64,000 nucleotides of DNA from Anaeramoeba flamelloides (Eukaryota > Metamonada > Anaeramoebidae). Position 1 is the stretch's first letter, and every line of letters starts with the position of its first letter. Position numbers and translations under genes: made by a program. The notes beneath the pieces are model-generated. The model was given only the letters and a program-made list of their open reading frames with translations. It did not search any database and was not told the origin of the DNA. The stretch spans positions 7,564,001 to 7,628,000 of the forward strand of contig JANTQA010000029.1 in NCBI GenBank assembly GCA_027625915.1, in the 5' to 3' direction. This document shows positions 1 through 11,600 of the stretch, in pieces.

Positions 1-1267
1 ATAAAAATGGAATTCAAAAAAATGAAAAAATTGATCAAAAAAATATAAATAAAAATCATTTATTACTGGATCTTATCTATAAAATTTTACACAATTACTT
101 ATTCTTTATTTGGTTTTATTTTTAATTCTTTATTTAAAAAATTTTATTTGGAAAATTTTTGATAAACAAATTACTGTTTATTTCAAAAGAATTTCCAAAA
201 TGAATTTAAAAATCTTATTTTCATTTATGTCATCTAATTCTAGTTTTAGTTCAGAAAATCAGAGATTTTTTAAATTTTTCTTGAGAATGAGGGTTTATTG
301 GACAAATTCGTTTGATTTTATAATTATTTATTTTCCAATAAAAGGAGAACTCAAAAAAATTCTGAATCTGATTGAAATTTTTTCTTGAATTTTTCAATTA
401 TTTTGATTTGAATCTTTTGTAATTGTTTTTTGATTCCAAGTATTCAACCCCTTTATTTTAATTTTTGAAATAGTGTTCCTTGTTTTGGCTTTGTTTGTAA
501 AAAATATTTTAAAAAAGAATTTTGAAAGCAAATTTGTCAGAAAAGGTTTTTTAAAATAATAATAAATCGTAATGGGGCAAGAAATTCAAGGTAAAAAATA
601 GTTTTTATTCAAACAAATTAAGAAGATAAAGAAAACCAATCTTCGAAAATAGGTTTTTATCGATTTTTTTTTTTTTCATTCTTGATTTCAACAAATTTAT
701 TTGGAATGGTGATCTTTCGTGTTTGGTCTTCTAAAAGAAAATATTTGTTTCAATTGCACACCTTTTCTGTATATTTTTTTGGTTTATTGTTTGATTAATT
801 TCACATATTTGTATAAACACATCTCTAGATCCAAAACCAAATTTAATAAAACCAAAAATTGAATCAAAAAAAATGTTCAAAAAATTGAAAAATTTAAGAT
901 TTAACTTTGAATTACTTTGATTCTTTTCACAAAAAGAGTAATTGAAAGGTAGTTTGATTTCAATGTTTCAATATCTCGTGTTACTCAAAAATAAAATTTC
1001 CAGTAAGGTTGTACACAATTAAAATTTTTAAAAAGGGTAAAATGAACCACCTCCTTAATTCAAAAATAAACAAAAAAAAAAAAAAAATTTCAATTTTCTT
1101 AATATTTTATTAAAAAATTGTTAATTTATTGATCAATCAAGTATTTATAATATCTGATTGCAAATTTAATTATTATTCTTTTGGAAAAAATTTAAAAGAA
1201 TTTTCAATTTAAGAAAAAAAACATATTAATTAAATGATTACATTCTAAAAAAAAAAATGATAATCAT
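1..1267. other. AT-rich intergenic region
   Basis: I see no supportable gene here. There are short open frames of up to about 90 codons, but their composition (mostly Phe, Leu, Ile, Lys) is what random AT-rich DNA gives. The segment lies downstream of the large minus-strand coiled-coil gene and holds its 3' flank. Confidence 0.6.
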
Positions 1268-4200
1268 TTATTTTTTTCTTTTTTCTCTTTTTTGTGATTT
1301 TGAAACTCTTTTCTTCTTTGCCTGCTTTTTTTTTTTGAGACTTTTTTTACTGTTGGGAGATTTATTTTTGGAATTATATTTATCAAATAATAATTTTTTA
1401 TCATTTCTCATATTTTGTGACAATGATTTTGTATTTTTTTTTTTATTACCATTCTTATGATTTCTTCCTGCACTTGATCCTTTAATAAATTTAGTCTTTG
1501 ATTTTCTAATTTTACGATTTTGATTATGTTCATCTTCATTTTGGTTCCTGTTTTTTTTGTCAAACCAGCCTACAGATTTTCTGTTTGTTGCTGAAAGGCT
1601 TCTTGCTTTTTTGTTTTTTTTATTTGATTTAGAATTTTTATATTTTCTGGATTGTTCTCTACCTCTATTAAAAATTTCTTTTCGATTTGTGTTATTGTCA
1701 ATCAATGTTTCTTTTGCTACATACCATTCATTAGTGGATCTCTTTTTTGAATTTTTTTGGCTGTTATTCTTGTTCTTATTTTTTTTTCCTTTCTTATTTT
1801 TATTTATTTTATTCTTGTAATTATTATCAGAACCAGAATCAGAATCAGAAATAGAAACATAACCAGAACCAGAACCAGAACCAGAATCAGAATCAGAATC
1901 AGAATCAGAAATAGAAACATGATAGAAATCGGAACCAGAATCAGAACCAGAATCGGAATCGGAATCGGAATCGGAATCGGAATCGGAAATGGAAACATGA
2001 CCAGAATCGGAATCAGAAATGGAAACATAATCAGAATTAGAGCCAGAATCAGAATATATTTCAATTTTTCTACTTTTCTTATTCTTCTTCTTCTTCTTCT
2101 TCTTCCTTTTTGGTTTATTCTTTTTAATTTGGGACTTGCTCAAAAACTGTGGCTGCGGTAACAATACTTTACCAAATTTCGGAGATTTGAATTTTTTATG
2201 TTTCGAATAGACTTCAAGTATTTTTGAAATCAATTCTCTTTCCTCTGGTGAAATGGCTAAGAAGGTGATTTTTTTATAATGTTTAGCTGGAGAATTGTTA
2301 TTAAATTGTTTGGTTTTTATTTGGAAAATTCTTGAATTTGTTTTTGATCTTATTGCCGAAAGCTCGTTTGAAAATGGAATTTGGTATAGTACATGTTCCC
2401 CAATCCCAAGAATTAAGCCATTGTGCTTAATCTGGATCCATCCCGATTTAAAAGTAATATTTCCATTTTGCTTTATTAAAATCCAAATTAAGAAATTGAC
2501 TCGTTTTTTTTGATAATATCTTTTTGCAATTTGGTAGAAAGTTGTTTTACCCATTTCAATACTTGGCTGTATTGTTGAAAAGGAGACTAAATTCTTTTTT
2601 ATCTGTCTTGGTTGGCTTTTTAATGGCTTAATATTATATTCTTGAATAAATTGCCTTTCGATTTTCTCAAATTTCGAATTAAACGAAGAGGAAGAAATTT
2701 TAGATGTGGTTGGCGACGATAGTGACGAAAACGATGACGAAAACGATAGCGATAATGGTGGCACAATATCGCTGTCTCTTTTGTGAAAGGTTTCGTTGTA
2801 TATTAAAAACAATAGAATAAATGAACGGTTTTTTTCAATTGAGCTTCTTTGGATAATTACAAATTCTTGGCTTTGCTCATTGACAATTAAAAAATAGGTC
2901 CCGTCGCTTGGATCGAGCACAATTTTTAAATTGGTCGAATCCCAATTATACACGAGGTATTTGCTATTTCTTTGTTTCGTTTTTTTCACTTTTCTTTCAC
3001 GGATAATAATACGGCTTCTCGTGAATTGAATATAGCCATTTCGATATTTAAAGTTTCCTGTAAAATCTAAAAACACCTTAAATTCAAAAGTCCCGATTGA
3101 TGCATATTTCAGAGTATCTAGCCATGATATATTAAATTTTGTTTTTTCTTCAAGTAAAAAGTTCTCAGTTTTATCATCATTTGACAATTCAATCGTTTTC
3201 CATTGATCAAGGGTATTGATAAGATAAAATTGTTCGAAAATTAAAATATTTTTTGAGGATTCTTCATATTGTCTCCATAGCCTCTCAATACAAGATTTTT
3301 TATATAACTCTTTACTATTTTTGAGATCAATTCTCCGAAATCCTTTTTTTGCAATCTTAAAAAAGTTTATTTGGGGAGTAGTTTTTTCTTTTCGTGAATC
3401 GATGTTTTTTGATGTTTCCGAATTTTTGTTCTTTTTTTGGCTTTTATAATGGGATTTTTTTTTAAATTCTTCTTCAGAATTTGAATTAGTAATCATACTT
3501 GAACTGAAGACTGTAGAATGGGAATCTAGATTGGAATCCGAATCCGAATTGATTTTTAAAGCATCAGTTATGTTTTTATTTAATTTTCCATGGTATTCAT
3601 AGTATTCTTCAGAATTAGGATCATCATTATCATTATTATTACTATAATTTTCATTATTATTTTCTTTGGTATTTTGATTATAACCGAAATCATTTTCTTT
3701 TAATTCTTTATTCTCCTTTTCGGCTTGTTCCAATTTTATTTTTTGTAATCTTTCTAATTCGTTTATTTCTTCTTCTTTTTTTAATAATTCCAATTCCTTT
3801 TTTTTTAATTCCTCAATTTGTTGCTTAAGTAAATCATCAGATTCAATATTTTCCTCAAAGCCGTACTCAAATTCTATTTCAGAACTAGATTTAATTACTA
3901 ATTCACCATTAACGGTATTATCATTTTTGAGGGATTCGTTCAACTCATTAGTTTTTTCTTCATTTTTTAAAGATTGTTCATAAAGTAGATACCCCCGTTC
4001 CCGTTCCCGTTCCCGTTCCTGTTCCTTCTTCCTTCTCATTTTCTTTGCCTGTTCCTGCATTTTTAATAGATTTTCTTGTTTTTGTATAAAATCATCATAT
4101 TCTTCTTGGTTGTTGAATTCTCTGTGTTTTAAATTTTCTTCTAATTCTTTTAATTTTCGATTTCTTTCATCACGTTTTTGTTTTTCAATTTTTTTTTGTT

Positions 4201-7200
4201 TCAATAATTCTTCTCTTCTTTTTATTTCATTCATTTTTCTTTGAAGTTCTAATTCTAAATCTCTTTCGTTTTTACTTTCTTTTTCTCTTTCTCTTTCTCT
4301 TTCTTTTTCTCTTTCTCTTTCTCTTTCTCTTTCTCTTTCTTCATCCTGTCTTTTTAATATATTTGCTTGTTCTTGTATTAAATCATCATATTCTTTTTGG
4401 TTATTGAATTCTCTATTTTTTAAATATTCTTCTTGTTTTTTTAATTTTTCTTCTAATTCTTTTAATTTTCGATTTCTTTCATCACGTTTTTGTTTTTCAA
4501 TTTTTTTTTGTTTCAATAATTCTTCTCTTCTTTTTATTTCATTCATTTTTCTTTGAAGTTCTAATTCTAAGTCTCTTTCGTTTTTACTTCCTCTTTCTCT
4601 TTCTTCATCCTGGTTTTTTAATATATTTTCTTGTTCTTGTATTAAATCATCATATTCTTTTTGGTTGTTGAATTCTTTGTTTTTTAAATCTTCTTCTTGT
4701 TTTTTTAATTTTTCTTCTAATTCTCTTAATTTTCTATTTCTTTCATCACGTTTTTGTTTTTCAAGTTCTTGTTGTTTTTCCATTTCTTTTTGTTTTAATA
4801 ATTCTTCTCTTCTTTTTAATTCATCCATTTTTCTTTGAAATTCTAATTCTATTTCTCTTTCTCTTTCTCTTTCTTTTTCTCTTTCTCTTTCTCTTTCTTT
4901 TTCTCTTTCTTTTTCTCTTTCTCTTTCTCTTTCTCTTTCCTGTCCCTGCTTCTGTTCGTTTAATATATTTTCTTGTTCTTTTAGTAAACTATTGTATTCC
5001 TTTTGATTGTTGAATTCTCTGTTTTTTAAATCTTCTTCTTGTTTTTTTAATTTTTCTTCTAATTCTTTTAATTTTCGATTTCTTTCATCACGTTTTTGTT
5101 TTTCAATTTCTTTTTGTTTTAATAATTCTTCTCTTCTTTTTAATTCATTCATTTTTCTTTGAAATTCTAATTCTTTTTCCCTTTCTCTTTCTCTTTCTTG
5201 TTCCTGAACTTGTCCCTTTAATATATTTTTTTGATCTTGTAGTAAATCATTGTATTCCTTTTGACTGTTGAATTCTCTGTTTTTTAAATCTTCTTCTTGT
5301 TTTTTTAATTTTTCTTCTAATTCTCTTAATTTTCTATTTCTTTCATCACGTTTTTGTTTTTCAAGTTCTTGTTGTTTCTCCATTTCTTTTTGTTTTAATA
5401 ATTCTTCTCTTCTTTTTAATTCATTCATTTTTCTTTGAAGTTCTAATTCTCTTTCTCTTTCTCTTTCACTTTCTTCATCCTGGTTTTTTAATATATTTTC
5501 TTGTTTTTGAATTAAATCATCATATTCTTCTTGGTTTTTGAATTCTTTGTTTTTTAAATCTTCTTCTTGTTTTTTTAATTTTTCTTCTAATTCTCTTAAT
5601 TTTCGATTTCTTTCATCATGTTTTTGTTTTTCTAGTTCTTGTTGTTTTTCAATTTCTTTTTGTTTTAATAATTCTTCTCTTCTTTTTAATTCATCCATTT
5701 TTCTTTGAAATTCTAATTCTTTTTCTCTTTCTCTTTCTCTTTCTTTTTCTCTTTCTCTTTCTCTTTCTTTTTCTCTTTCTTTTTCTCTTTCTCTTTCTTT
5801 TTCTCTTTCCTGTTCCTGCTCTTGTCTTTTTAATATATTTTCTTGTTCTTTTAGTAAATCATTGTATTCCTTTTGGCTGTTTAATTCTCTGTTTTTTAAA
5901 TCTTCTTCTTGTTTTTTTAATTTTTCTTCTAATTCTCTTAATTTTCTATTTCTTTCATCACGTTTTTGTTTTTCAATTTCTTTTTGTTTCAATAATTCTT
6001 CTCTTCTTTTTAATTCATTCATTTTTCTTTGAAATTCTAATTCTTTTTCTCTTTCTCTTTCTCTTTCCTTTTCTCTTTCTAATTCTCTTTCCTTTTCCCT
6101 TTGTCGTTCTCTTTCTTTTTCCTTTTCTCTTTCTAATTCTCTTTCTCTTTCTCTTTCTCTTTCCCTTTCCCTTTCTCTTTCTCTTTCATTTTCGCTTTCA
6201 CTTTCACTTTCACTTTCACTTTCAGTTTCAGTTTCTCTTCCCATTTGCTCCTCCTGCTTTTTTAATAGATTTTCTTGTTCTTTGATTAAATCATCAAATT
6301 CTTTTTGACTGTTTAATTCTATTTTTTTTAAATCTTCTTCTTGTTTTTTGAATTTTTCTTCTAATTCTTGTAATTTTTTATTTCTTTCATCCCGTTTTTG
6401 TTTTTCAAATTCTTTTTGTTTTAATAATTCTTCTTGTTTCAATAATTCTTCTCTTCTTTTTAATTCATCCATTTTTCTTTGAAATTCTAATTCTCTTTCC
6501 TTTTCCCTTTCTCGATGTTGTTTTTCTAACAATGCAAGTCGATCTTCTTCTTCTTTTAATTTTTGTAATCTTAATCTTTCCCTTTCTTCTTCTTCTAATT
6601 TCTTCTTTCTTTTTCTTTCTTCTTCGTCGTTCTGTTTTCTTCTTCTTCTTTCTTCTTCTTCTTCTTCTTTTAATTTTTCTAATCTCAATCGTTGTTTTTC
6701 TTCTTCTTCTTTTAATTTTTGTAATCTTAATCTTTCCCTTTCTTCTTCTTCAAGCTTCTTCTTTCTTTTTCTTTTTTCTTCTGCCTTCTGTTTCCTTTTT
6801 CTTTCTTCTTCTTCTTCTTTTAATTTTCTTTTTCTTTCTTCTTCTTCTTCTTTTAATTTTTCTAATCTCAATCGTTCTTTTTCTACTTCTTCTTTTAATT
6901 TTTGTAATCTTAGCCTTTCTTCTTCTTCTTCTTTTCGCTTTTCTAATCTTAATTTTTCTTTTTCTTTTTCTTCTTCTTTCAGTTTTTTTAATCTAAGCCT
7001 TTCTTTTTCTTTTTCTTCTTCTTCTTTCTTCTTTCTTCTTCTTTCTTCTTCTTCTTCTTTTAATTTTTCTAATCTCAATCTTTCTTTTTCTACTTCTTCT
7101 TTTAATTTTTGTAATCTTATTCTTTCTTTTTCTTCTTCTTTCTGCTTTCTTTGCCTTTCTTTTTCTTCTTTTTCTTCGTTAAGTTTTTTTAATCTTAACC

Positions 7201-8608
7201 TTTCTTTTTCTTTTTTTTCTTCTTCTTTCTTCTTTCTTAATGTTTCTTCTTCTTCTTTTTTTAATTTTTCTAACCTTAACCGTTCTTTTTCCATTTCTTC
7301 TTTTAATTGTTGTAATCTTATTCTTTCGTTTTCTTTTTCTTTTTGTTTTTTTTGCCTTTCTTTTTCTTCTTCTTCTTCTTCTTTTAGTTTTTTCATTCTC
7401 AATCGTTCTTTTTCTACTTCTTCTTTTAATTTTTGTAATCGTATCCTTTCTTCTTCTTCTTCTTTTAGCTTTTCTAATCTTAATCTTTCTTTTTCTTCTT
7501 CTTCTTCTTTTAATTTTTGCAATCTTAATCTTTCTTTTTCTTTTTCTTTTTCTTTTTCTTCTTCTTCCTTTTGTTTTCTTAACCTTTCTTTTTCTTCTTC
7601 TTCTTCTTTTAATTTTTGCAATCTAAGCCTTTCCTTTTCTTTTTCTTCTTCCTCCTTCTGCTTTCTTAGCCTTTCCTTTTCTTTTTCTTTTTCTTCTTCT
7701 TCCTTTTGCAATCTTAACCTTTCCTTTTCTTTTTCCTCATCTTGATTATTATTTTGTGATTTTTTTTCTTTTTCTTTTTCTTCTTCCTGTTTCTTGATTT
7801 CTATTTTAACAAATTTTTCTAATTCTTCCTCTGCGCCAATAATAAACTTTGGCAATGTTAATTGTTGGTTTTTTCTCCGTGCACTCCCCCACGTCTTCAC
7901 CCTGCCTCTTCCTCTTCCTCTGCCTCTTCCTCTGCCTCTGCCTCTGTCGCTTCCTTTATTTTGTTCCTGTCTTGAAATACTTTTTTGTATTTCAATCAAA
8001 TGGTTTATCCAAGAACGATTACGGATTGAAGTAGAAGAGGATTTTAGCCTTCGATCGTCAAGTTTAAAAAATTCATTTTCATAGACATTGCTTTGAACAT
8101 TTGAGCCCTTTCCAAAAATTTTTTGATTTGATTGATCAAGAACAAATATTTTTCGGAGTTTCTCGACAGGATCACGCTTCGTTCCAAAGACTTGGACCAT
8201 GTCTTTTAAAAAAATAATTGTTGTCAGTAGGCCTAATTGCGACATAAATTCTCCGTGGTGGATACCGCTTATTTGAAATAATAATCTTTTTTGAAAGCCA
8301 AAATATTCCATTAACAGCCTTTGATACAAATTAAAATTCTCTGAGATTTGGACATGCTCATGCTTGGTTTTGATGATTTTCAAGTTACGGGTTGGTGCCA
8401 AATTGTTCAGCAAGTTGACTATTAAATTCCCATTTTTAGCCAAGACATCTTCTTCAGTTAAATCGTCATCACCAAATACAGATTTGCAAAAGGATAATGC
8501 TTCGGCAAGATAGTTTTCGAATTGTTTTTGTTTGATCTTTTGGGATTGCACAGTTTTGAAATTTTTCTGTTGAAACAAGCCTTGAAATCGTTTACCAGAG
8601 TTGTTCAT
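1268..8608 (-). CDS. giant CH-domain coiled-coil protein with Ser-Asp repeats
   Basis: Intronless frame of 2446 residues. Residues about 30-142 read as a calponin-homology (CH) domain: the NGNLIVNLLNNLAP stretch, then an ISENF helix and FG..RLLF. CH domains bind actin or tubulin partners, so a cytoskeletal role is inferred. Residues about 219-235 are an Arg-Gly tract. From about 270 to 1600 the chain is a highly charged coiled coil, including eight copies of a module starting QRKM(N/D)E(L/I)KRREELLKQ, separated by Glu-Arg runs of variable length. Two globular regions follow (about 1746-1950 and 2020-2150); both begin with a related FxxIAKxxxR/K element and have a beta-rich, PH-like look (tentative). 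Then come Ser-Asp/Ser-Gly repeats (about 2185-2263) and a Lys/Asn/Ser-rich basic tail. Start chosen as the first ATG of the open frame, preceded by a poly-A tract on the coding strand. The specific function is not known. Confidence 0.85.
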   Translation of the reverse strand: MNNSGKRFQGLFQQKNFKTVQSQKIKQKQFENYLAEALSFCKSVFGDDDLTEEDVLAKNGNLIVNLLNNLAPTRNLKIIKTKHEHVQISENFNLYQRLLMEYFGFQKRLLFQISGIHHGEFMSQLGLLTTIIFLKDMVQVFGTKRDPVEKLRKIFVLDQSNQKIFGKGSNVQSNVYENEFFKLDDRRLKSSSTSIRNRSWINHLIEIQKSISRQEQNKGSDRGRGRGRGRGRGRGRVKTWGSARRKNQQLTLPKFIIGAEEELEKFVKIEIKKQEEEKEKEKKSQNNNQDEEKEKERLRLQKEEEEKEKEKERLRKQKEEEEKEKERLRLQKLKEEEEEKERLRKQKEEEEKEKEKEKERLRLQKLKEEEEEKERLRLEKLKEEEEERIRLQKLKEEVEKERLRMKKLKEEEEEEKERQKKQKEKENERIRLQQLKEEMEKERLRLEKLKKEEEETLRKKKEEEKKEKERLRLKKLNEEKEEKERQRKQKEEEKERIRLQKLKEEVEKERLRLEKLKEEEEERRRKKKEEEEKEKERLRLKKLKEEEKEKEKLRLEKRKEEEEERLRLQKLKEEVEKERLRLEKLKEEEEERKRKLKEEEEERKRKQKAEEKRKRKKKLEEEERERLRLQKLKEEEEKQRLRLEKLKEEEEEERRRRKQNDEEERKRKKKLEEEERERLRLQKLKEEEDRLALLEKQHREREKERELEFQRKMDELKRREELLKQEELLKQKEFEKQKRDERNKKLQELEEKFKKQEEDLKKIELNSQKEFDDLIKEQENLLKKQEEQMGRETETESESESESESENERERERERERERERERELEREKEKERERQREKERELEREKEREREREKELEFQRKMNELKRREELLKQKEIEKQKRDERNRKLRELEEKLKKQEEDLKNRELNSQKEYNDLLKEQENILKRQEQEQEREKEREREKEREKEREREREKEREREREKELEFQRKMDELKRREELLKQKEIEKQQELEKQKHDERNRKLRELEEKLKKQEEDLKNKEFKNQEEYDDLIQKQENILKNQDEESERERERELELQRKMNELKRREELLKQKEMEKQQELEKQKRDERNRKLRELEEKLKKQEEDLKNREFNSQKEYNDLLQDQKNILKGQVQEQEREREREKELEFQRKMNELKRREELLKQKEIEKQKRDERNRKLKELEEKLKKQEEDLKNREFNNQKEYNSLLKEQENILNEQKQGQEREREREREKEREKEREREREKEREREREIELEFQRKMDELKRREELLKQKEMEKQQELEKQKRDERNRKLRELEEKLKKQEEDLKNKEFNNQKEYDDLIQEQENILKNQDEERERGSKNERDLELELQRKMNEIKRREELLKQKKIEKQKRDERNRKLKELEEKLKKQEEYLKNREFNNQKEYDDLIQEQANILKRQDEEREREREREREKEREREREKESKNERDLELELQRKMNEIKRREELLKQKKIEKQKRDERNRKLKELEENLKHREFNNQEEYDDFIQKQENLLKMQEQAKKMRRKKEQERERERERGYLLYEQSLKNEEKTNELNESLKNDNTVNGELVIKSSSEIEFEYGFEENIESDDLLKQQIEELKKKELELLKKEEEINELERLQKIKLEQAEKENKELKENDFGYNQNTKENNNENYSNNNDNDDPNSEEYYEYHGKLNKNITDALKINSDSDSNLDSHSTVFSSSMITNSNSEEEFKKKSHYKSQKKNKNSETSKNIDSRKEKTTPQINFFKIAKKGFRRIDLKNSKELYKKSCIERLWRQYEESSKNILIFEQFYLINTLDQWKTIELSNDDKTENFLLEEKTKFNISWLDTLKYASIGTFEFKVFLDFTGNFKYRNGYIQFTRSRIIIRERKVKKTKQRNSKYLVYNWDSTNLKIVLDPSDGTYFLIVNEQSQEFVIIQRSSIEKNRSFILLFLIYNETFHKRDSDIVPPLSLSFSSSFSSLSSPTTSKISSSSFNSKFEKIERQFIQEYNIKPLKSQPRQIKKNLVSFSTIQPSIEMGKTTFYQIAKRYYQKKRVNFLIWILIKQNGNITFKSGWIQIKHNGLILGIGEHVLYQIPFSNELSAIRSKTNSRIFQIKTKQFNNNSPAKHYKKITFLAISPEERELISKILEVYSKHKKFKSPKFGKVLLPQPQFLSKSQIKKNKPKRKKKKKKKNKKSRKIEIYSDSGSNSDYVSISDSDSGHVSISDSDSDSDSDSDSGSDSGSDFYHVSISDSDSDSDSGSGSGSGYVSISDSDSGSDNNYKNKINKNKKGKKNKNKNNSQKNSKKRSTNEWYVAKETLIDNNTNRKEIFNRGREQSRKYKNSKSNKKNKKARSLSATNRKSVGWFDKKNRNQNEDEHNQNRKIRKSKTKFIKGSSAGRNHKNGNKKKNTKSLSQNMRNDKKLLFDKYNSKNKSPNSKKSLKKKKQAKKKRVSKSQKREKRKK
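1820..2052 (-). repeat. coding hexanucleotide-like array (Ser-Asp repeats)
   Basis: Near-perfect short repeats (GAATCG/GAATCA on the + strand) that encode Ser-Asp and Ser-Gly dipeptides in the large minus-strand protein. The blocks are separated by a recurring VSISDSDS-type spacer. The pattern looks like slippage-driven growth within an exon. Confidence 0.8.
4050..6490 (-). repeat. eight tandem coding modules with Glu-Arg linkers
   Basis: Within the giant gene, a unit of roughly 75-90 codons recurs eight times, with starts near + strand positions 6490, 6040, 5720, 5440, 5180, 4850, 4560 and 4250. Each unit starts with QRKM(N/D)E(L/I)KRREELLKQ and most continue to an EYDDLIQEQENILK-like end. 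The linkers between units are (Glu-Arg)n tracts written as TCTTTC-type hexamer repeats on the + strand and differ in length. Units remain very alike at DNA level, suggesting recent tandem duplication or gene conversion. Confidence 0.85.
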
Positions 8609-11600
8609 TTTGTTGTTTTATTCTTTGTTTTTTCTTTTTTTTTTTTTTTTTTAAAAATAGTGGATGATTTGAATGTCAAAAAGAAATATAATTTTAGGTT
8701 GTGATTTGGTTTTTAGGGTTCAGTTTGGAATTAATATTGGATCTCAAGAAATAAGCCAATAACAAATCAAAGTGTTTTGTCAGTTTCACTTAATTATTTT
8801 TCAGAAGCAATGTGAAATAATAAGTGAGCAAAAGTTGAAAAAAATGATTCCACAATTCGGAAAAAATACACCATTGTATCTGTATCTCAACACCTAAAAA
8901 CTCAAATTGATTGACTAAACTTTTAATTTCTATTTCCTTTTTATCTTTATTAATCTTTCTTTGTAACAAAATTATTTTTTGTGTAAATTCAAAAAAGCTC
9001 TTAAAAGATGATTGATTTTTGAAAAATTCAGAGGAAATTAGTGTTTGAAAAGGAGAGTAAAAAATTGATAAAAAGGGAATTTGAAACAAATAGCAATTAA
9101 ACAATTTTTTTGAATTTTAAAGTAGAACTTCCTCTCAGTTTGTATTCCAATGAAAACAAACATTAGGTACTAACTTTTTGGAAATTTGAATCAAAAAAAA
9201 GTTGTTTAGAATTTTTAGTAACTTTAACTTTCAGTTGATTCTGTAAATGAAAATCAAAAAAAAAGGATTGGTAAGATCGAAGCATCTTGAAAATATTGTT
9301 TAAATACTTTTTGAATTAAAAGTTAAAGCTATTTTTCTCTTACTAACAAAGTAAGAAACAAGAAGAAATTATTTTTTTTCATCTAAGATAATCTTCAGAA
9401 GGCAAAAAAACTTTTCTTTTTTTTTTTTTACCTTTAATTTTTTAACGAAAAAATTTCTTTTCTCTTATACCAAAAAACCCTTTTGACTTTTTTAATTAAC
9501 ATTAGAATTTTTTTAAACATTTTGCACAACTTTTCTTTCTTTTTATTTTTTTGAGGAAAGAGTTGACAAATTTAACGGACAAATTCAATTTTCCCTTTTA
9601 GTCTTAACGTGACTCTTTTTTTGATGGTTTTTGTGTCTGAGAGATGTGAAAGCTACTTCTAGTAAATAGAGAAAAGGGGAAATTAGTTTTGAAGTCTCGT
9701 TTAATTGTTGAGTTTAACTACAAATAGGGTTTTAATTTTGACTAAAACTGGTATTTAAAATTTAAGTATAATGTACGCTTTACCGATTACCATCCTCTCC
9801 AAAACTGAAATCTTACTTTTAATTTTTATTACAGTTCTCACAAAATCTACCTAATAAAAAGAATTCAAATCATGATAAAGAACAACTGAGATCTATTATC
9901 AAAATCTATTTCTTTGTTCAAAAAACATATGAGTATATGTACTGAAAATATTTTCCCATGGATTCTCCGAAAACCAATACTGATAAATTCTAAAAAAATT
10001 CAAAAAATTTTTAGTTCGATTTCCATTTTAATAAATCTTTGAACCATTTCTTATCAAACAGTCCAAGACAAAGAATATATTGAAAGAACAACTAATTTTA
10101 GAGGGTTTCTTATCACTTGACATCATAAAATGCTTTATTCAACACTTGAACATAATAATTTCAAATAGGAAAATCAAGTAAAAATTTCCTAATTTAAATA
10201 AAAATTTATCAGTAAACAGAATATTTTTTGATTTTCAATTTGAGTGTATCATTAACCAGTGAAGTTTAGGTGAAACACACTTGTTTTTGTTATAATTTAT
10301 TTACAAAAGTAGAATAGGGTTGTTAAATGAAGTTGAAGATATTATGAGATATGAAAAAATTAGGTTTTTTTTTAGTTGCCCAATATAGTAAATAACCCAT
10401 GTTAACAACCTTTAACCCATTACAAAAATTAAACTTGTGTTTTTTTTTCAGACTTGGGCATTTGAAGATAAGAAGACTCATATATATTCTTGGTTCAGGT
10501 TTAAATTGACTTTAGAGGTTAGATCTTTGATCAATTGAAATGGATCAATAATATTAAATGCTTTTATTTTAAAAAAATTCGTACTAATTAAAATTTCATT
10601 GTGATAAAATGATTTTCTTTATATTGAAATTTAAAAAATGAAATTTTTCTCATTTTTTTTGTCAAAAAATTACATTTTAATCTTTCAATATTTTTATAAT
10701 TCTTTTTTAAAAGTATATTTATAGAACCCCGTTTCTTATTTTTTACTATTTTTATCATTCCTTTGATTTGTTTCTTTTCTTTTTACAGTGAGTCAATATA
10801 TTTTTTTCTGAGTTAAATTTTAGTAATAGGTTAAAGAAAAAAACACTGTTTATTTACAATATGTATTAACTTAGATTTCATTTGACATTTAAACAATCCA
10901 CTTTCAGAAATTTACACATCAAATTATAGATTTCATAATTATTTAGAATACTATGTACACCAATCAAAAAAAAAAAGTGTTTCTAAATTACCATGATCCG
11001 TGTATCAAAATATAATACCTTACTTTTTTTGACCAAACTTATTGTTTCCTAATGCAAGCTCTAAATCTACTATTCAATAACATATAAAAGTTTAAATCAT
11101 TTTTTCGACCAATTCCTTGATATTTTATGTAAATTTAAAATATAATGAAATTTTTTATGAATTGTCCTAAAATTTTCTTAAAGCCCATAATCCTTATTTC
11201 AAACTATAACCCGTGCCTTTTTTTCTTCTGTTACCGAGACAACATCCAATTAACTACCAAATAGTATACCTGTGTTCAAATCAATTTTTAAATTAAAATA
11301 CTTGATATTTGTGGTAAAATTTAAATTATTAATGCAAATAGCTGAAACTTTTCCATAATATTCTCAATTTTTTTATATTTTTTACTGAGACTAATTTTCT
11401 TAAAAATTCACTATATTTTTTGAGAAAAATTTCCAAATTTGATACTTTGCTTTGAGAATTCATTTTTTAGTATTCCAACTTTAAACAATTAATAACTTGT
11501 TTGCAGATTATTTATTGTGGATTTCTTTGATTGGTTTAATATCTAAATTTCCCATTAAAATCCATCATACCTATTTATTTTGAAACATGGATTAAACTGT

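Noticed and set aside
1804-2161. Arg/Ile/Thr-rich frames across the Ser-Asp repeats
   Set aside because: Out-of-frame readings of the coding microsatellite of the giant protein.
6532-7626. Long Phe/Leu-rich frames on the + strand opposite the giant gene
   Set aside because: They are the mirror of Glu/Lys codons of the minus-strand coiled coil (CTT/TTC repeats) and have no independent features.
8790-9104. 104-codon minus-strand frame just upstream of the giant gene
   Set aside because: Hydrophobic AT-biased peptide without domain or conserved motif, and no splice signal linking it to the main frame was convincing.
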